Positions 1 through 7,659 of a stretch of DNA of 64,000 bases are shown here, in pieces. Position 1 is the first letter of the stretch. Every line of letters starts with the position of its first letter. The position numbers and the translations under genes are program-made. This DNA comes from an uncultured Winogradskyella sp. (GTDB lineage: Bacteria; Bacteroidota; Bacteroidia; Flavobacteriales; Flavobacteriaceae). The notes beneath the pieces were generated by a model, which worked only from the letters and a program-made list of their open reading frames with translations, was not told the origin of the DNA and did no database searches. The stretch is from positions 124,001-188,000 of the forward strand of contig NZ_CANMXL010000002.1 of assembly GCF_947501905.1 (NCBI RefSeq), read 5' to 3'.

Positions 1-1043
<1,043 letters not shown>

Positions 1044-1161
1044 TTATGAAATAAAACATGGTTTTATTCATTGAAGCATTCTATATTTTTATTTTTTAAT
1101 AGGCAGTATCTATAGTAAGTTCATTAAGTATTACTTTATGCAATAATTAACGCATTAAATG

Positions 1162-1187
1162 TGTAACATTCGTTACAATTTTGTAAC
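1162..1187. promoter_or_regulatory. triple TGTAAC half-site palindrome array between katG and the DUF2007 gene
   Basis: Three half-sites alternate in orientation: TGTAAC (1162-1167), GTTACA (1172-1177) and TGTAAC (1182-1187). They make two overlapping perfect inverted repeats, each with 4-nt centres (ATTC and ATTT), at about one helical turn. It lies 34 nt before the DUF2007 ATG and about 160 nt upstream of katG. The rest of 1002-1220 is AT-rich with no gene. A regulator-binding site is inferred; the protein is unknown. Confidence 0.45.
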
Positions 1188-1220
1188 TTATAGGTACATT
1201 AATTTTTAAATATATCTGTT

Positions 1221-1457
1221 ATGAGTGATACTGAATATACCAAAGTCTACGGTGGCAATATATTTTTAGTTACCAGAGTCAAAGTTGAATTAGAAGCTAT
1301 CGGCATTGTACCAATAATTAAAGATGAGAGTGAATCTTTTAGATTAAATGGCTACCCTATTATTAATGATGGATTTCAAGAAGTTTATGTCAATAACGAA
1401 GAGCTTGAAAAAGCTATGGAAGTTGTAAATCGTGTAAAGTCAGAGATGGAGGCTTAA
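1221..1457 (+). CDS. DUF2007 family small protein
   Basis: A 78-residue cytoplasmic protein with no signal peptide or membrane segment. The order beta-helix-beta (VYGGNIFLVTRVKVELEAIGI, then a VPIIKDE strand, then an acidic stretch and a QEVYVNNEELEKAMEVV helix) is the usual DUF2007 pattern, annotated in Pfam as a putative prokaryotic signal-transducing protein and structurally PII/ACT-like. The family is common as small single-domain proteins in Flavobacteriaceae and its exact role is not established. The ATG at 1221 is the only sensible start. It is convergent with the membrane protein gene at 1473, 15 nt away. Family call by pattern only. Confidence 0.75.
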   Translation: MSDTEYTKVYGGNIFLVTRVKVELEAIGIVPIIKDESESFRLNGYPIINDGFQEVYVNNEELEKAMEVVNRVKSEMEA

Positions 1458-1472
1458 TACATTAGTATAGAA

Positions 1473-2183
1473 CTAATGTTGTTCTTTGCAGATATATTTA
1501 TCAATCATGTATTGAGTTATTTTCTTTAACGTTTCTCCTGTTTCTGGATGTAGTCCTAAATCTGTAAAATATTCGAGTTCTCCATTTTTATTTTTTTCAT
1601 ACCATACTTTTACACTACCATCTTCATTAAAAAACTCATAAGCACAGGTAGGATTAATCTTTTTGAAAAATTCTATACGCTCTTCTTTGTAAACTTTAAG
1701 TTGATTTACATTATACTTCTCTAAATCAAACTTTACTTCTACATAATGATCTTCTTGCCAAACCATCCAACGCTGTCTCGTTATTGAATTATACATAATT
1801 AATCCAATAATAATTATTGACATAATACTTATTACAATTTTATTTTTTTTAATCAGAATTTTAATCTTTTTGAATATAGATTTTTCTTCTTCCTCTACTA
1901 AACTTTCTGTAAATTCTTGATAATTATTAAATCCTAAATATTTACAAAGCCCGTTGATAATTGACATCTGTTTAATGCTTATATCTTCTTGAGTATCTAA
2001 TAGATTTTTCGCCTCATTATAATAATTTCTATAACTCCGCTCATCAAGACTAAAACCTTCTTCTTTATCAATAAAATTAGATAGCTCTTTAGAAATATCG
2101 GTTTGAGAAGGCTTTTTAATGCCTTTTTTCTCATTTGCTAATCTAGCTTCTACGAATGCTTTTACAATTAATAACTTATTCAT
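1473..2183 (-). CDS. membrane protein of unknown function, cytosolic N-domain plus single TM
   Basis: A 236-residue protein that I do not recognise by name. An N-terminal soluble domain of about 100 residues (helical, with SQTDISKELSNF, a SYRNYYNEAK helix and a GLCKYLGFNNYQEF end) is followed by a basic stretch, one strong membrane helix near residues 113-133 (IVISIMSIIIIGLIMY), and a C-terminal domain of about 100 residues likely outside the cytoplasm. The layout suggests a one-pass sensor or anchor, but this is inference. It is transcribed divergently from the two-component operon starting at 2537, across a 353-nt intergenic region rich in repeats. Its own upstream DNA carries an 11-bp-phased TTTCCAA array. 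Confidence 0.6.
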   Translation of the reverse strand: MNKLLIVKAFVEARLANEKKGIKKPSQTDISKELSNFIDKEEGFSLDERSYRNYYNEAKNLLDTQEDISIKQMSIINGLCKYLGFNNYQEFTESLVEEEEKSIFKKIKILIKKNKIVISIMSIIIIGLIMYNSITRQRWMVWQEDHYVEVKFDLEKYNVNQLKVYKEERIEFFKKINPTCAYEFFNEDGSVKVWYEKNKNGELEYFTDLGLHPETGETLKKITQYMIDKYICKEQH

Positions 2184-2220
2184 AAGGTTGGTTTTCAGCT
2201 TTTTAAAATTACAAATTCAA

Positions 2221-2272
2221 TTTGGAAATATTTAGGAATAAACTTTCCAAAACCTTTCCAACTCATTTCCAA
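2221..2272. repeat. 11-bp-phased TTTCCAA heptamer array
   Basis: TTTCCAA begins at 2244, 2255 and 2266, exactly 11 bp apart, and an inverted copy (TTTGGAAA) lies at 2221-2228. The array is 60-90 nt upstream of the membrane protein gene that starts at 2183 and reads leftward. A near-match to the -7 box (TGAATTTG on the minus strand, 2212-2219) lies between array and gene, so the array would sit in activator position. Regulator unknown. Confidence 0.4.
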
Positions 2273-2370
2273 TAACTTCAATATAATCCCCCTTCATTTG
2301 CTTCAGAATTGATAAACGTCTTACTCGTAATAAGGCTTACGAAATTCAATTCATTATTGGTTTGCATAGT

Positions 2371-2536
2371 AAAATGACATTGTCATTAGGGAAGTAACAA
2401 TTCTGTTTTACTTCTGCATCCATACTTCCCAATGAAGAGGCGCCTCTTCAAAATCTAGTTTGTGTTGCTATGCAACAAATGCTCTGAGAATTTCTCGGAC
2501 GGCAGCACTATTGTCAAATCTTAATATAAAAACAAA
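2371..2536 (+). promoter_or_regulatory. palindrome-dense putative leader of the lipoprotein/two-component operon
   Basis: Noncoding DNA before the small lipoprotein gene contains at least five inverted repeats in about 125 nt: ATGACA/TGTCAT (2374-2386); GGGAAGTA (2389-2396) with TACTTCCC (2423-2430); the perfect 18-bp palindrome TGAAGAGGCGCCTCTTCA (2433-2450); GTTGC/GCAAC (2464-2476); and TCTGAGAA/TTCTCGGA with one G-U pair (2483-2499). A weak -7-like TTGGTTTG at 2357-2364 would start a transcript near 2371 and put all of these in the RNA leader. Whether they act as RNA or DNA is not known. Confidence 0.4.
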
Positions 2537-2698
2537 ATGAAAAAAATATATGTAATTCTGTTTACGGTTTTCCTCAATGGCGCTTTCTTTTCGTGCACAC
2601 CTGAGGCACTTACAGAAGAAATAAAAGAACAAGCCTGTTGTGATGGAAGTGGAGAGATTGATCCACCACCTCCACCACCTCCTGGAAATGGTGGGTAA
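2537..2698 (+). CDS. 53-residue lipoprotein with polyproline tail
   Basis: Starts with ATG at 2537: a type II signal peptide (MKKIYVILFTVFLNGAFFSC) with lipobox Cys20, then about 20 residues including an adjacent Cys34-Cys35 pair, then seven consecutive prolines (43-49) and a Gly-rich end. It is short, but the lipobox, AT-rich leader and position support translation. The stop lies 27 nt before the histidine kinase start on the same strand, so it probably heads that operon. It could be a small signal or stabiliser for the TPR sensor; that is conjecture. No named family recognised. Confidence 0.55.
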   Translation: MKKIYVILFTVFLNGAFFSCTPEALTEEIKEQACCDGSGEIDPPPPPPPGNGG

Positions 2699-2725
2699 TA
2701 ATTAATTTGTTACTATTTTAGAGGA

Positions 2726-4351
2726 ATGAAACCAATTAAAATTTCATTCCTCTTTTTTTTATTGTCCTTATTGTGTTTTAATAAACGTATAGAAGCTCAA
2801 AACAATACAGATAGCACACACTTTTATGTGAAGTCCATCACAAGCTCCAAAAAAAATAATGATGTAGTTAATGCCATATTATACCTTCAAAACCTAAACA
2901 ATCTTCACAAAAAAGACGATAATACTCTAGCATTAGTATATAATTTAACCTACATAGCCAGTGCTCAAAAAAAAATTGGATTTATATACGAGGCAGAAAA
3001 AACTGCAATTGAAGCAATAAAATTATTAGATCAGATTGAGGGAAAAAATAATGATTACAGAATACCTTTAAATAACTTTTTAGGGAATTTATATCTAGAA
3101 TATGAAGATTACAACACTTCTCTTGAATATTACAATTTGGTTTTAGATTTAAATAACAATTCTGAAAATAGAGTTACTATTATTAATAATATAGGTAAAG
3201 TTTATTTAGAACAAAAAGACTATAATTCTGCCATAGAGTTCTTTAAAGAATCATATTTAAATAGTTTAAATTTTAACAAAAAGGAAAATACTGCCAGAGC
3301 TTTGGATAATTTGGGTTTTGCACAATCCAAAATAGAAAATCCAGATGCCTTAACAAGTTTAACAGAGGCTATGGAAATAAGGCTAAAGTTAAATTATATC
3401 CCTGGAATTATAGAAAGCTATATACATTTAGGAGAATACTATAAAGATAGGAATGACAAAATAAAAGCTTTAGAATATGCCAATAAAGCTATCGTAGTTG
3501 CTGAAGCTAGCGGAAATAGTGATTATTTATTAAATACACTGTTATTCTACAGTGAATTGAATACAGATTCAAAAATTCTTAAATTAAGAAAACTGGAAGA
3601 TAGTGTTAAAAAAAGTGTGTCAAAAATAAAGAATCAATACACTGCTAAAAGATATGATTTTGAAAAAAAGGAGCAAGAATTAAAAGATACTAAAATAATA
3701 AAGGAGCGCATTGTCATTTCTTTCATATTTATATTCTTAATTACTATATTTTTTCAATTATATCAAAAATCTAAACACAAAAAAGAGAAACTACAACAAG
3801 TCTATAAAACTGAATCTCGAATATCAAAAAAAGTACATGATGAAATTGCTAATGACGTTTTTCAAGTAATGACAAACTTAGAAGTTGAGACAGATATAAA
3901 CAGCAACTTAAAAAGTGACATTGAGCATATCTACGATAAAGCTAGGGATATATCTAAACAGTTAGGAGAGTTAAATATTACTGGAGATTTTAAAATAATT
4001 TTAAATGATTTAGCTATAAATTACACTAACTCTGACACGAATGTTATCCTTAAGGATGTCTCAAAAATACAATGGGAGAAAGTTTCTGACATAAAGAAAA
4101 CGGCTTTATATAAAGTCCTTCAAGAACTACTCATAAATATGAAAAAACATAGCAAAGCTTCGATTGCAGTGATAACGTTTAATAGTAGTTCTAAAAAGAT
4201 AATAATAAACTATAAAGATGATGGTATTGGTTGTCACTTAAAAAAGAGTAATGGATTATTAAATGTGGAAAACCGTATTAATGCTATTAGTGGTACAATT
4301 AATTTTGAGTCAGAAATAAACAAAGGCTTTAAGGCTATAATTGAAGTTTAA
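2726..4351 (+). CDS. TPR-containing sensor histidine kinase (NarL/HisKA_3-type)
   Basis: A 541-residue membrane sensor. Residues 1-25 are a signal peptide ending AEAQ-like (RIEAQ). Several tetratricopeptide repeats follow (about 30-280; for example YEDYNTSLEYYNLVLDLNNN and QKDYNSAIEFFKESY), so the sensor part is periplasmic. One membrane helix lies at about 325-345. The phospho-acceptor is His371 in SKKVHDEIANDVFQ, as in HisKA_3 kinases; a GHKL ATPase domain follows with the N-box LQELLINMKKHSKAS and the G-box DGIGCHLKKSNGLLNVENRI. Three nucleotides separate it from the response regulator. The partner regulator is therefore clear, but the stimulus is not; the mini-lipoprotein upstream is one candidate. 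Confidence 0.88.
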   Translation: MKPIKISFLFFLLSLLCFNKRIEAQNNTDSTHFYVKSITSSKKNNDVVNAILYLQNLNNLHKKDDNTLALVYNLTYIASAQKKIGFIYEAEKTAIEAIKLLDQIEGKNNDYRIPLNNFLGNLYLEYEDYNTSLEYYNLVLDLNNNSENRVTIINNIGKVYLEQKDYNSAIEFFKESYLNSLNFNKKENTARALDNLGFAQSKIENPDALTSLTEAMEIRLKLNYIPGIIESYIHLGEYYKDRNDKIKALEYANKAIVVAEASGNSDYLLNTLLFYSELNTDSKILKLRKLEDSVKKSVSKIKNQYTAKRYDFEKKEQELKDTKIIKERIVISFIFIFLITIFFQLYQKSKHKKEKLQQVYKTESRISKKVHDEIANDVFQVMTNLEVETDINSNLKSDIEHIYDKARDISKQLGELNITGDFKIILNDLAINYTNSDTNVILKDVSKIQWEKVSDIKKTALYKVLQELLINMKKHSKASIAVITFNSSSKKIIINYKDDGIGCHLKKSNGLLNVENRINAISGTINFESEINKGFKAIIEV

Positions 4352-4354
4352 GAT

Positions 4355-5020
4355 ATGTTTAAAAAGGTTTTAATTGTCGATGATCATGATGATATCAATA
4401 CTAGTGTATTAAATATTTTAAAAGCTAATAATGTTAGCAATATTATTAATTCTCAATACTGCGATGATGCATTTTTAAAGATTAAAAGAGCTAAATATGA
4501 TAATGAACCTTATGACTTGCTAATAACTGACCTATCCTTTAAAAAAGACCATCGTAATTGCGATATTACATCTGGTGAAGATTTAATTGCTGCACTAAGA
4601 AAAGACTTTCCAAATTTGTCCATCATAATATATTCAATGAAAGATCAATTGCAGAAAGTACGGCTTTTAGTCAAAAACTATAAAGTCAATGCCTATGTCT
4701 GCAAAGACAGAAACGGTTCAAAGGAATTGGCTGAAGCTATAAATTTAGTCTACAATAATGAATCTTTCCTGTCACCACAAGTAGCAAATGCCTTAAATTC
4801 AAAATTGGATTTAGAAATCACAGATTATGATATTGAACTTACCAAACAACTTTCTTTAGGTTTAGACCAAAAGGGTATTAGCCTTTATTTTATAGAGAAT
4901 AATATATCCCCAGGAAGTGTCAGTTCTATAGAAAAGCGATTAAATAAACTACGTGATCAATTTAAAGCTGACAATGCAACACACTTAGTTGCAAAAATGA
5001 AAGATTTAGGACTTATATAA
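4355..5020 (+). CDS. response regulator with divergent LuxR-like HTH output domain
   Basis: A 221-residue regulator. The receiver domain has the acidic pair Asp9-Asp10, the phospho-acceptor Asp59 (LLITDLSF) and the conserved Lys in YVCKD. The C-terminal 70 residues align in layout with LuxR/NarL HTH domains (ITDYDIELTKQLSLGLDQKGISLYF...SVSSIEKRLNKLRDQF...THLVAKMKDLGLI), but the usual TVKxHxxNI core is replaced by SVSSIEKRLNKL. This variant is familiar from Flavobacteria paired with TPR kinases. It directly follows its kinase. Two downstream promoters share an element at identical spacing, so those genes are candidate targets (inference). Confidence 0.85.
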   Translation: MFKKVLIVDDHDDINTSVLNILKANNVSNIINSQYCDDAFLKIKRAKYDNEPYDLLITDLSFKKDHRNCDITSGEDLIAALRKDFPNLSIIIYSMKDQLQKVRLLVKNYKVNAYVCKDRNGSKELAEAINLVYNNESFLSPQVANALNSKLDLEITDYDIELTKQLSLGLDQKGISLYFIENNISPGSVSSIEKRLNKLRDQFKADNATHLVAKMKDLGLI

Positions 5021-5054
5021 GCTTCTCCTCTTCTCTTGTTCTTTTCCAATATGG

Positions 5055-5093
5055 TTTTCCGTAAGGAAAATTCTTTTAATGGTTTTAGGTTTG
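5055..5093 (+). promoter_or_regulatory. promoter with TTCCGTAAGG palindrome in the -33 position, copy 1
   Basis: The inverted repeat TTTTCC-GTAA-GGAAAA (5055-5070) is followed, 19 nt after its GTAAGG, by a -7 box TAGGTTTG (5086-5093, matching TAnnTTTG). There is no TTG at -33; the palindrome occupies that place. The surrounding 60 nt resemble the copy at 6594-6640 (shared TCCGTAAGG, TTAATGG, GTTTG and ATTATTAAT). It would drive the lipoprotein gene at 5119. An activator-type site is inferred. Confidence 0.5.
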
Positions 5094-5118
5094 GGCATTA
5101 TTAATATTAAAACTCAAA

Positions 5119-6054
5119 ATGAAGATTAAACCAACTATCTATTTAATTTTAATAATATCTGTCTTCAATTGCTCTAACAGAGAAACAAAAAAGCAGTTAT
5201 CAGAATTAAATACTGAACTTGAAAAAACCAAAGAAGAATTAAATACTTGTTCAACTGAATTGACCGAAATAAAAAACACATCTGAAAATCGATTTATCAA
5301 AGCTAATAATCTATTATATGATAATAAACTTATTGAGGCAAAAGCAGAATTTGAAGGCATTGTATTAAATTACAGAGGAACAAATGATGCCAAATCAGCT
5401 TCAAAAGAGATAAAAAAGATTGATAACATAATCAAAAAACAAGAGATTGAAGCCCTAAGAAAATTAAAGAATGAAAGAGAAGAATTCGAGAGAAAAAAGA
5501 CTCTCGGGTATAAAATATTAAAACCAACAACTAGAATTGAGTATGGCAACTTATCGCTAAGGTTTGACAAAATATGGAAAGGGAAACGTTGGAGTTTTGA
5601 TGATTATGGGTATCAATATTTCTTACGAGATGCCGAAAGAGGAAATAGTCATATAATGACCAGAGTTTCTATAACTTCAGAGAACAACAATCCTAAACTC
5701 CCACCCATTTTGGTTTACAAAATGGATAATGGTGAATTAAAACTATTGGGGGTTTTAGGCTATAAATTTAGACGTTGGAAAGATTATGGCTCATATCTTG
5801 GAAACACAGCAGATTATGGTAATGATTTCGCACATTCTAAAACAATACCTTTTAACTGTGGTTTGGAATTATCGGATGATGATTTGATAAGTGGAACAAT
5901 TTATGTCGTACTAAAAAAACAGGGATGTTTTAATCGAACTAAAGTTAACTATGGTAATCCAGAAATTGCTTATCGACAAAGCTTATGTAATCCAAAACAA
6001 ATTTTAAAAGTTGAGGATTTTGAAAGCGAGTATGTTTTACTGAAAAACTTATAG
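5119..6054 (+). CDS. lipoprotein with coiled coil, unknown function
   Basis: A 311-residue predicted lipoprotein. The signal MKIKPTIYLILIISVFNC gives lipobox Cys18. Residues 22-55 form a heptad-like coiled coil (LSELNTELEKTKEELNTCSTELTEI), then a TPR-like helix hairpin (LLYDNKLIEAKAEFEGIVLNY), another charged helix to about 130 (EALRKLKNEREEFERKK), and a C-terminal domain of about 170 residues rich in Tyr and Trp and likely beta. It is preceded by the shared promoter element and followed after 7 nt by another small lipoprotein. No family recognised; an envelope role is all that can be said. Confidence 0.65.
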   Translation: MKIKPTIYLILIISVFNCSNRETKKQLSELNTELEKTKEELNTCSTELTEIKNTSENRFIKANNLLYDNKLIEAKAEFEGIVLNYRGTNDAKSASKEIKKIDNIIKKQEIEALRKLKNEREEFERKKTLGYKILKPTTRIEYGNLSLRFDKIWKGKRWSFDDYGYQYFLRDAERGNSHIMTRVSITSENNNPKLPPILVYKMDNGELKLLGVLGYKFRRWKDYGSYLGNTADYGNDFAHSKTIPFNCGLELSDDDLISGTIYVVLKKQGCFNRTKVNYGNPEIAYRQSLCNPKQILKVEDFESEYVLLKNL

Positions 6055-6061
6055 AAAACAA

Positions 6062-6406
6062 ATGCGAAAACATTTAGTATTATTAATTACAATTTTTCTA
6101 TTCACAAGCTGTTCTCAAAACAAAAGAGAGCTTTATGAAATAACTGACTCATTCGTTGAATCTTTAGATACTAAATTTGAAAGTTATGGTATTCAAGGAG
6201 AAAAATATTCAAAGAAAACAACTGATGGAAAGTATAGAGTTATTCCAATAGGCAGACTAATTAATGTAAAAATTATGGAGGTTGTAGAAGACTTAACTTA
6301 TGAAGACCTTCGAGAAGACTTTACGAACCATTATGACAACGACAATAGAGTAAATAAAGTTTATATTAACAATTTAGGAACAATAATGATTGACTGCAGA
6401 AACTAA
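6062..6406 (+). CDS. small lipoprotein, unknown function
   Basis: A 114-residue predicted lipoprotein: MRKHLVLLITIFLFTSC with lipobox Cys17. The mature part has a helix (ELYEITDSFVESLDTKFESYG), then an alternating strand region (YRVIPIGRLINVKIMEVV) and ends in NNLGTIMIDCRN. It is probably co-transcribed with the lipoprotein at 5119, with 7 nt between them. After its stop comes a 260-nt intergenic region with an imperfect inverted-repeat element and the second copy of the shared promoter. No family recognised. Confidence 0.6.
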   Translation: MRKHLVLLITIFLFTSCSQNKRELYEITDSFVESLDTKFESYGIQGEKYSKKTTDGKYRVIPIGRLINVKIMEVVEDLTYEDLREDFTNHYDNDNRVNKVYINNLGTIMIDCRN

Positions 6407-6422
6407 AACCTGCATACAACAA

Positions 6423-6506
6423 TGGTTAAAAGTAACTGTTTGTTCTCTAATACTTATGAAAATCCTAGCGGATTTTCAGTTTCGTGTTTACTTGCAAAAT
6501 TAACCA
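6423..6506. repeat. nested inverted-repeat element after an accessory gene
   Basis: The outer arms TGGTTAA (6423-6429) and TTAACCA (6500-6506) enclose AAGTAA/TTACTT (about 6430-6435 and 6488-6493) and a perfect apical hairpin TGAAAATCC-TAGC-GGATTTTCA (6457-6478). It starts 16 nt after the stop codon of the 114-residue lipoprotein. It resembles the attC-like or REP-like elements that follow accessory genes in Flavobacteria, but I cannot identify the core sites of a real attC. There is no U-run for a terminator. Confidence 0.4.
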
Positions 6507-6593
6507 CTAAACCAAACAACTACTCATAGCTTAGACTGTTACTTAGAAATTAATAAGCTATGCTTAAAGGAGATTTTATTAAAAGAATTTAAG

Positions 6594-6640
6594 CCTTACG
6601 GAATTCCGTAAGGTTTTGTTTTTTAATGGGTTTATGTTTG
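6594..6640 (+). promoter_or_regulatory. promoter with TTCCGTAAGG palindrome in the -33 position, copy 2
   Basis: The perfect 20-bp palindrome CCTTACGGAATTCCGTAAGG (6594-6613) is followed, 19 nt after GTAAGG, by a -7 box TATGTTTG (6633-6640). The spacing is identical to the copy at 5055-5093 and the flanking bases are similar. The palindrome followed by TTTTGTTTTTT could also act as a terminator, but the -7 box and the duplicate argue for a promoter. It would start transcription near 6647 for the small-protein run beginning at 6669. Confidence 0.5.
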
Positions 6641-6668
6641 AATATTATTAATTACAAAAAACGAAATT

Positions 6669-6893
6669 ATGCCATTATACAGGAATTTAGGTGGTAATTC
6701 AGGTGTTCATTCTTATGAAATTGGAATGGATAGAATAATAGTGACATTTTCAACAAATGCTTCTTATGAGTACACCTATGCAAGTGCTAGCAGACAACAT
6801 ATTGAAAATATGAAATCTCTAGCTCTACAAGGGCAAGGATTGAATAGTTACATCAATAAATATGTAAAAAAAGGATACTCTAGAATATTGTAA
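6669..6893 (+). CDS. small KTSC-like protein
   Basis: A 74-residue soluble protein. The order strand-strand-aromatic turn (IIVTFSTNASYEYTYASAS), helix (RQHIENMKSLALQGQGLNSYINKYV) resembles the KTSC domain, a small domain found alone or next to nucleic-acid-related proteins; the role is not established. The start ATG follows an AT-rich leader from the shared promoter. Ten nucleotides separate it from the TM2 gene, and it seems to head a run of small genes. The KTSC assignment is by pattern and only moderate. Confidence 0.55.
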   Translation: MPLYRNLGGNSGVHSYEIGMDRIIVTFSTNASYEYTYASASRQHIENMKSLALQGQGLNSYINKYVKKGYSRIL

Positions 6894-6903
6894 ATCAATA
6901 AAC

Positions 6904-7197
6904 ATGAACAAGCATTATTTGTTATCAAAAATAAAATCTACAGGAACTGCATATTTATGCTGGTTTTTCTTAGGATGTCATTATGCCTATTTAGGAAAAT
7001 GGGGATTACAATTACTTTATTGGTTCACAATAGGTGGACTAGGGATTTGGTGCATAATAGATTTATTCCATATTCCAACTAAAGTGAACAATCACAATAT
7101 GCTAATTAGCAGTCAAATTACCGAAATTGAAAAAAACGAAAAAGAGGAAATACACTCAAGGAACATGGCAATGATAGCAGCTTCTAAGAGTAACTAA
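6904..7197 (+). CDS. TM2 domain membrane protein
   Basis: A 97-residue inner-membrane protein. Two membrane helices separated by a short turn (GTAYLCWFFLGCHYAYLGKWGLQLLYWFTIGGLGIWCIIDLFHIP, about residues 12-58) match the TM2 domain: the first helix with a Gly-His/Tyr end, a turn with Gly, and the second helix ending in an aspartate before Leu-Phe. The C-terminal 35 residues are a charged cytoplasmic helix. TM2 proteins in bacteria have no fixed function. It follows the KTSC-like gene by 10 nt, consistent with one transcript. Confidence 0.8.
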   Translation: MNKHYLLSKIKSTGTAYLCWFFLGCHYAYLGKWGLQLLYWFTIGGLGIWCIIDLFHIPTKVNNHNMLISSQITEIEKNEKEEIHSRNMAMIAASKSN

Positions 7198-7228
7198 ATT
7201 CTTAAAATATTAATTAAAAATTATAACT

Positions 7229-7507
7229 ATGGGATACATTCATGTTAAAAACAAAAAAGGAACTGCAAATAACAATCCTCCAAATGGATATTCAAGTTGG
7301 CTTGATTTCTGGGAAAAGAAAAAAGGAAAGAAAGCAACAATATGTGAAGCAAGATATTGTAATGGAACACCTGATGTAGGAGGTCATGTTATAAAGGCTG
7401 GTCAAGGAGGTAAAGAATATATATTACCAATTTGCTATAGCCATAATAACAAATCAGAGAATGAAGAGTATGAAGCATGGGAAAGTGATTTAGTTCCTGT
7501 CACATAA
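7229..7507 (+). CDS. small protein with Cys/His motif (HNH-like or zinc-binding), unknown
   Basis: A 92-residue protein. The N-terminal part has a SSWLDFWEKKKGKKAT segment; then come CEARYCN, GGHVIKAG and ILPICYSHNNKS, that is, C-x5-C, a GHV, and C-x2-H with Asn-Asn. The pattern is that of a treble-clef or HNH-like fold, and small bacterial proteins with this WLDYW...C..C...GxHV...PLCxxHN layout occur widely without an assigned function. Zinc binding is likely; nuclease activity cannot be claimed because the usual second catalytic His/Asn is not clear. It sits within the small-gene run, 31 nt after the TM2 gene. Confidence 0.6.
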   Translation: MGYIHVKNKKGTANNNPPNGYSSWLDFWEKKKGKKATICEARYCNGTPDVGGHVIKAGQGGKEYILPICYSHNNKSENEEYEAWESDLVPVT

Positions 7508-7524
7508 TATTATTTAGGTTTATT

Positions 7525-7659
7525 ATGGGTAAAAACAATAGTTGGCTAAGCATGATTTTTAAAATAATTATTGCTTCTGTGGCAATAATTATTGGTCTCA
7601 ATATTTATAGTCATTTTGATTCATTAAATAGCAATAGCTCTTATTATAAAAAAAAATGA
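7525..7659 (+). CDS. 44-residue single-TM protein, overlapping the next gene at an A9 run
   Basis: ATG at 7525, 44 codons, stop TGA at 7657-7659. It encodes one membrane helix (about residues 10-28, MIFKIIIASVAIIIGLNIY) and ends in SSYYKKK, where the three lysines are written by a run of nine A. The next frame starts with ATG overlapping the TGA. A single -1 slip on the A9 run would fuse it in frame to the downstream 104-residue domain, giving a membrane-anchored protein of about 148 residues. It is therefore either a coupled small gene or the anchor of a slippage product. Confidence 0.5.
   Translation: MGKNNSWLSMIFKIIIASVAIIIGLNIYSHFDSLNSNSSYYKKK

Noticed and set aside
6594..6625. Palindrome plus T run as a simple terminator
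   Set aside because: The same element exists at 5055 with the identical spacing to a -7 box, so a promoter element explains both; termination may still occur.
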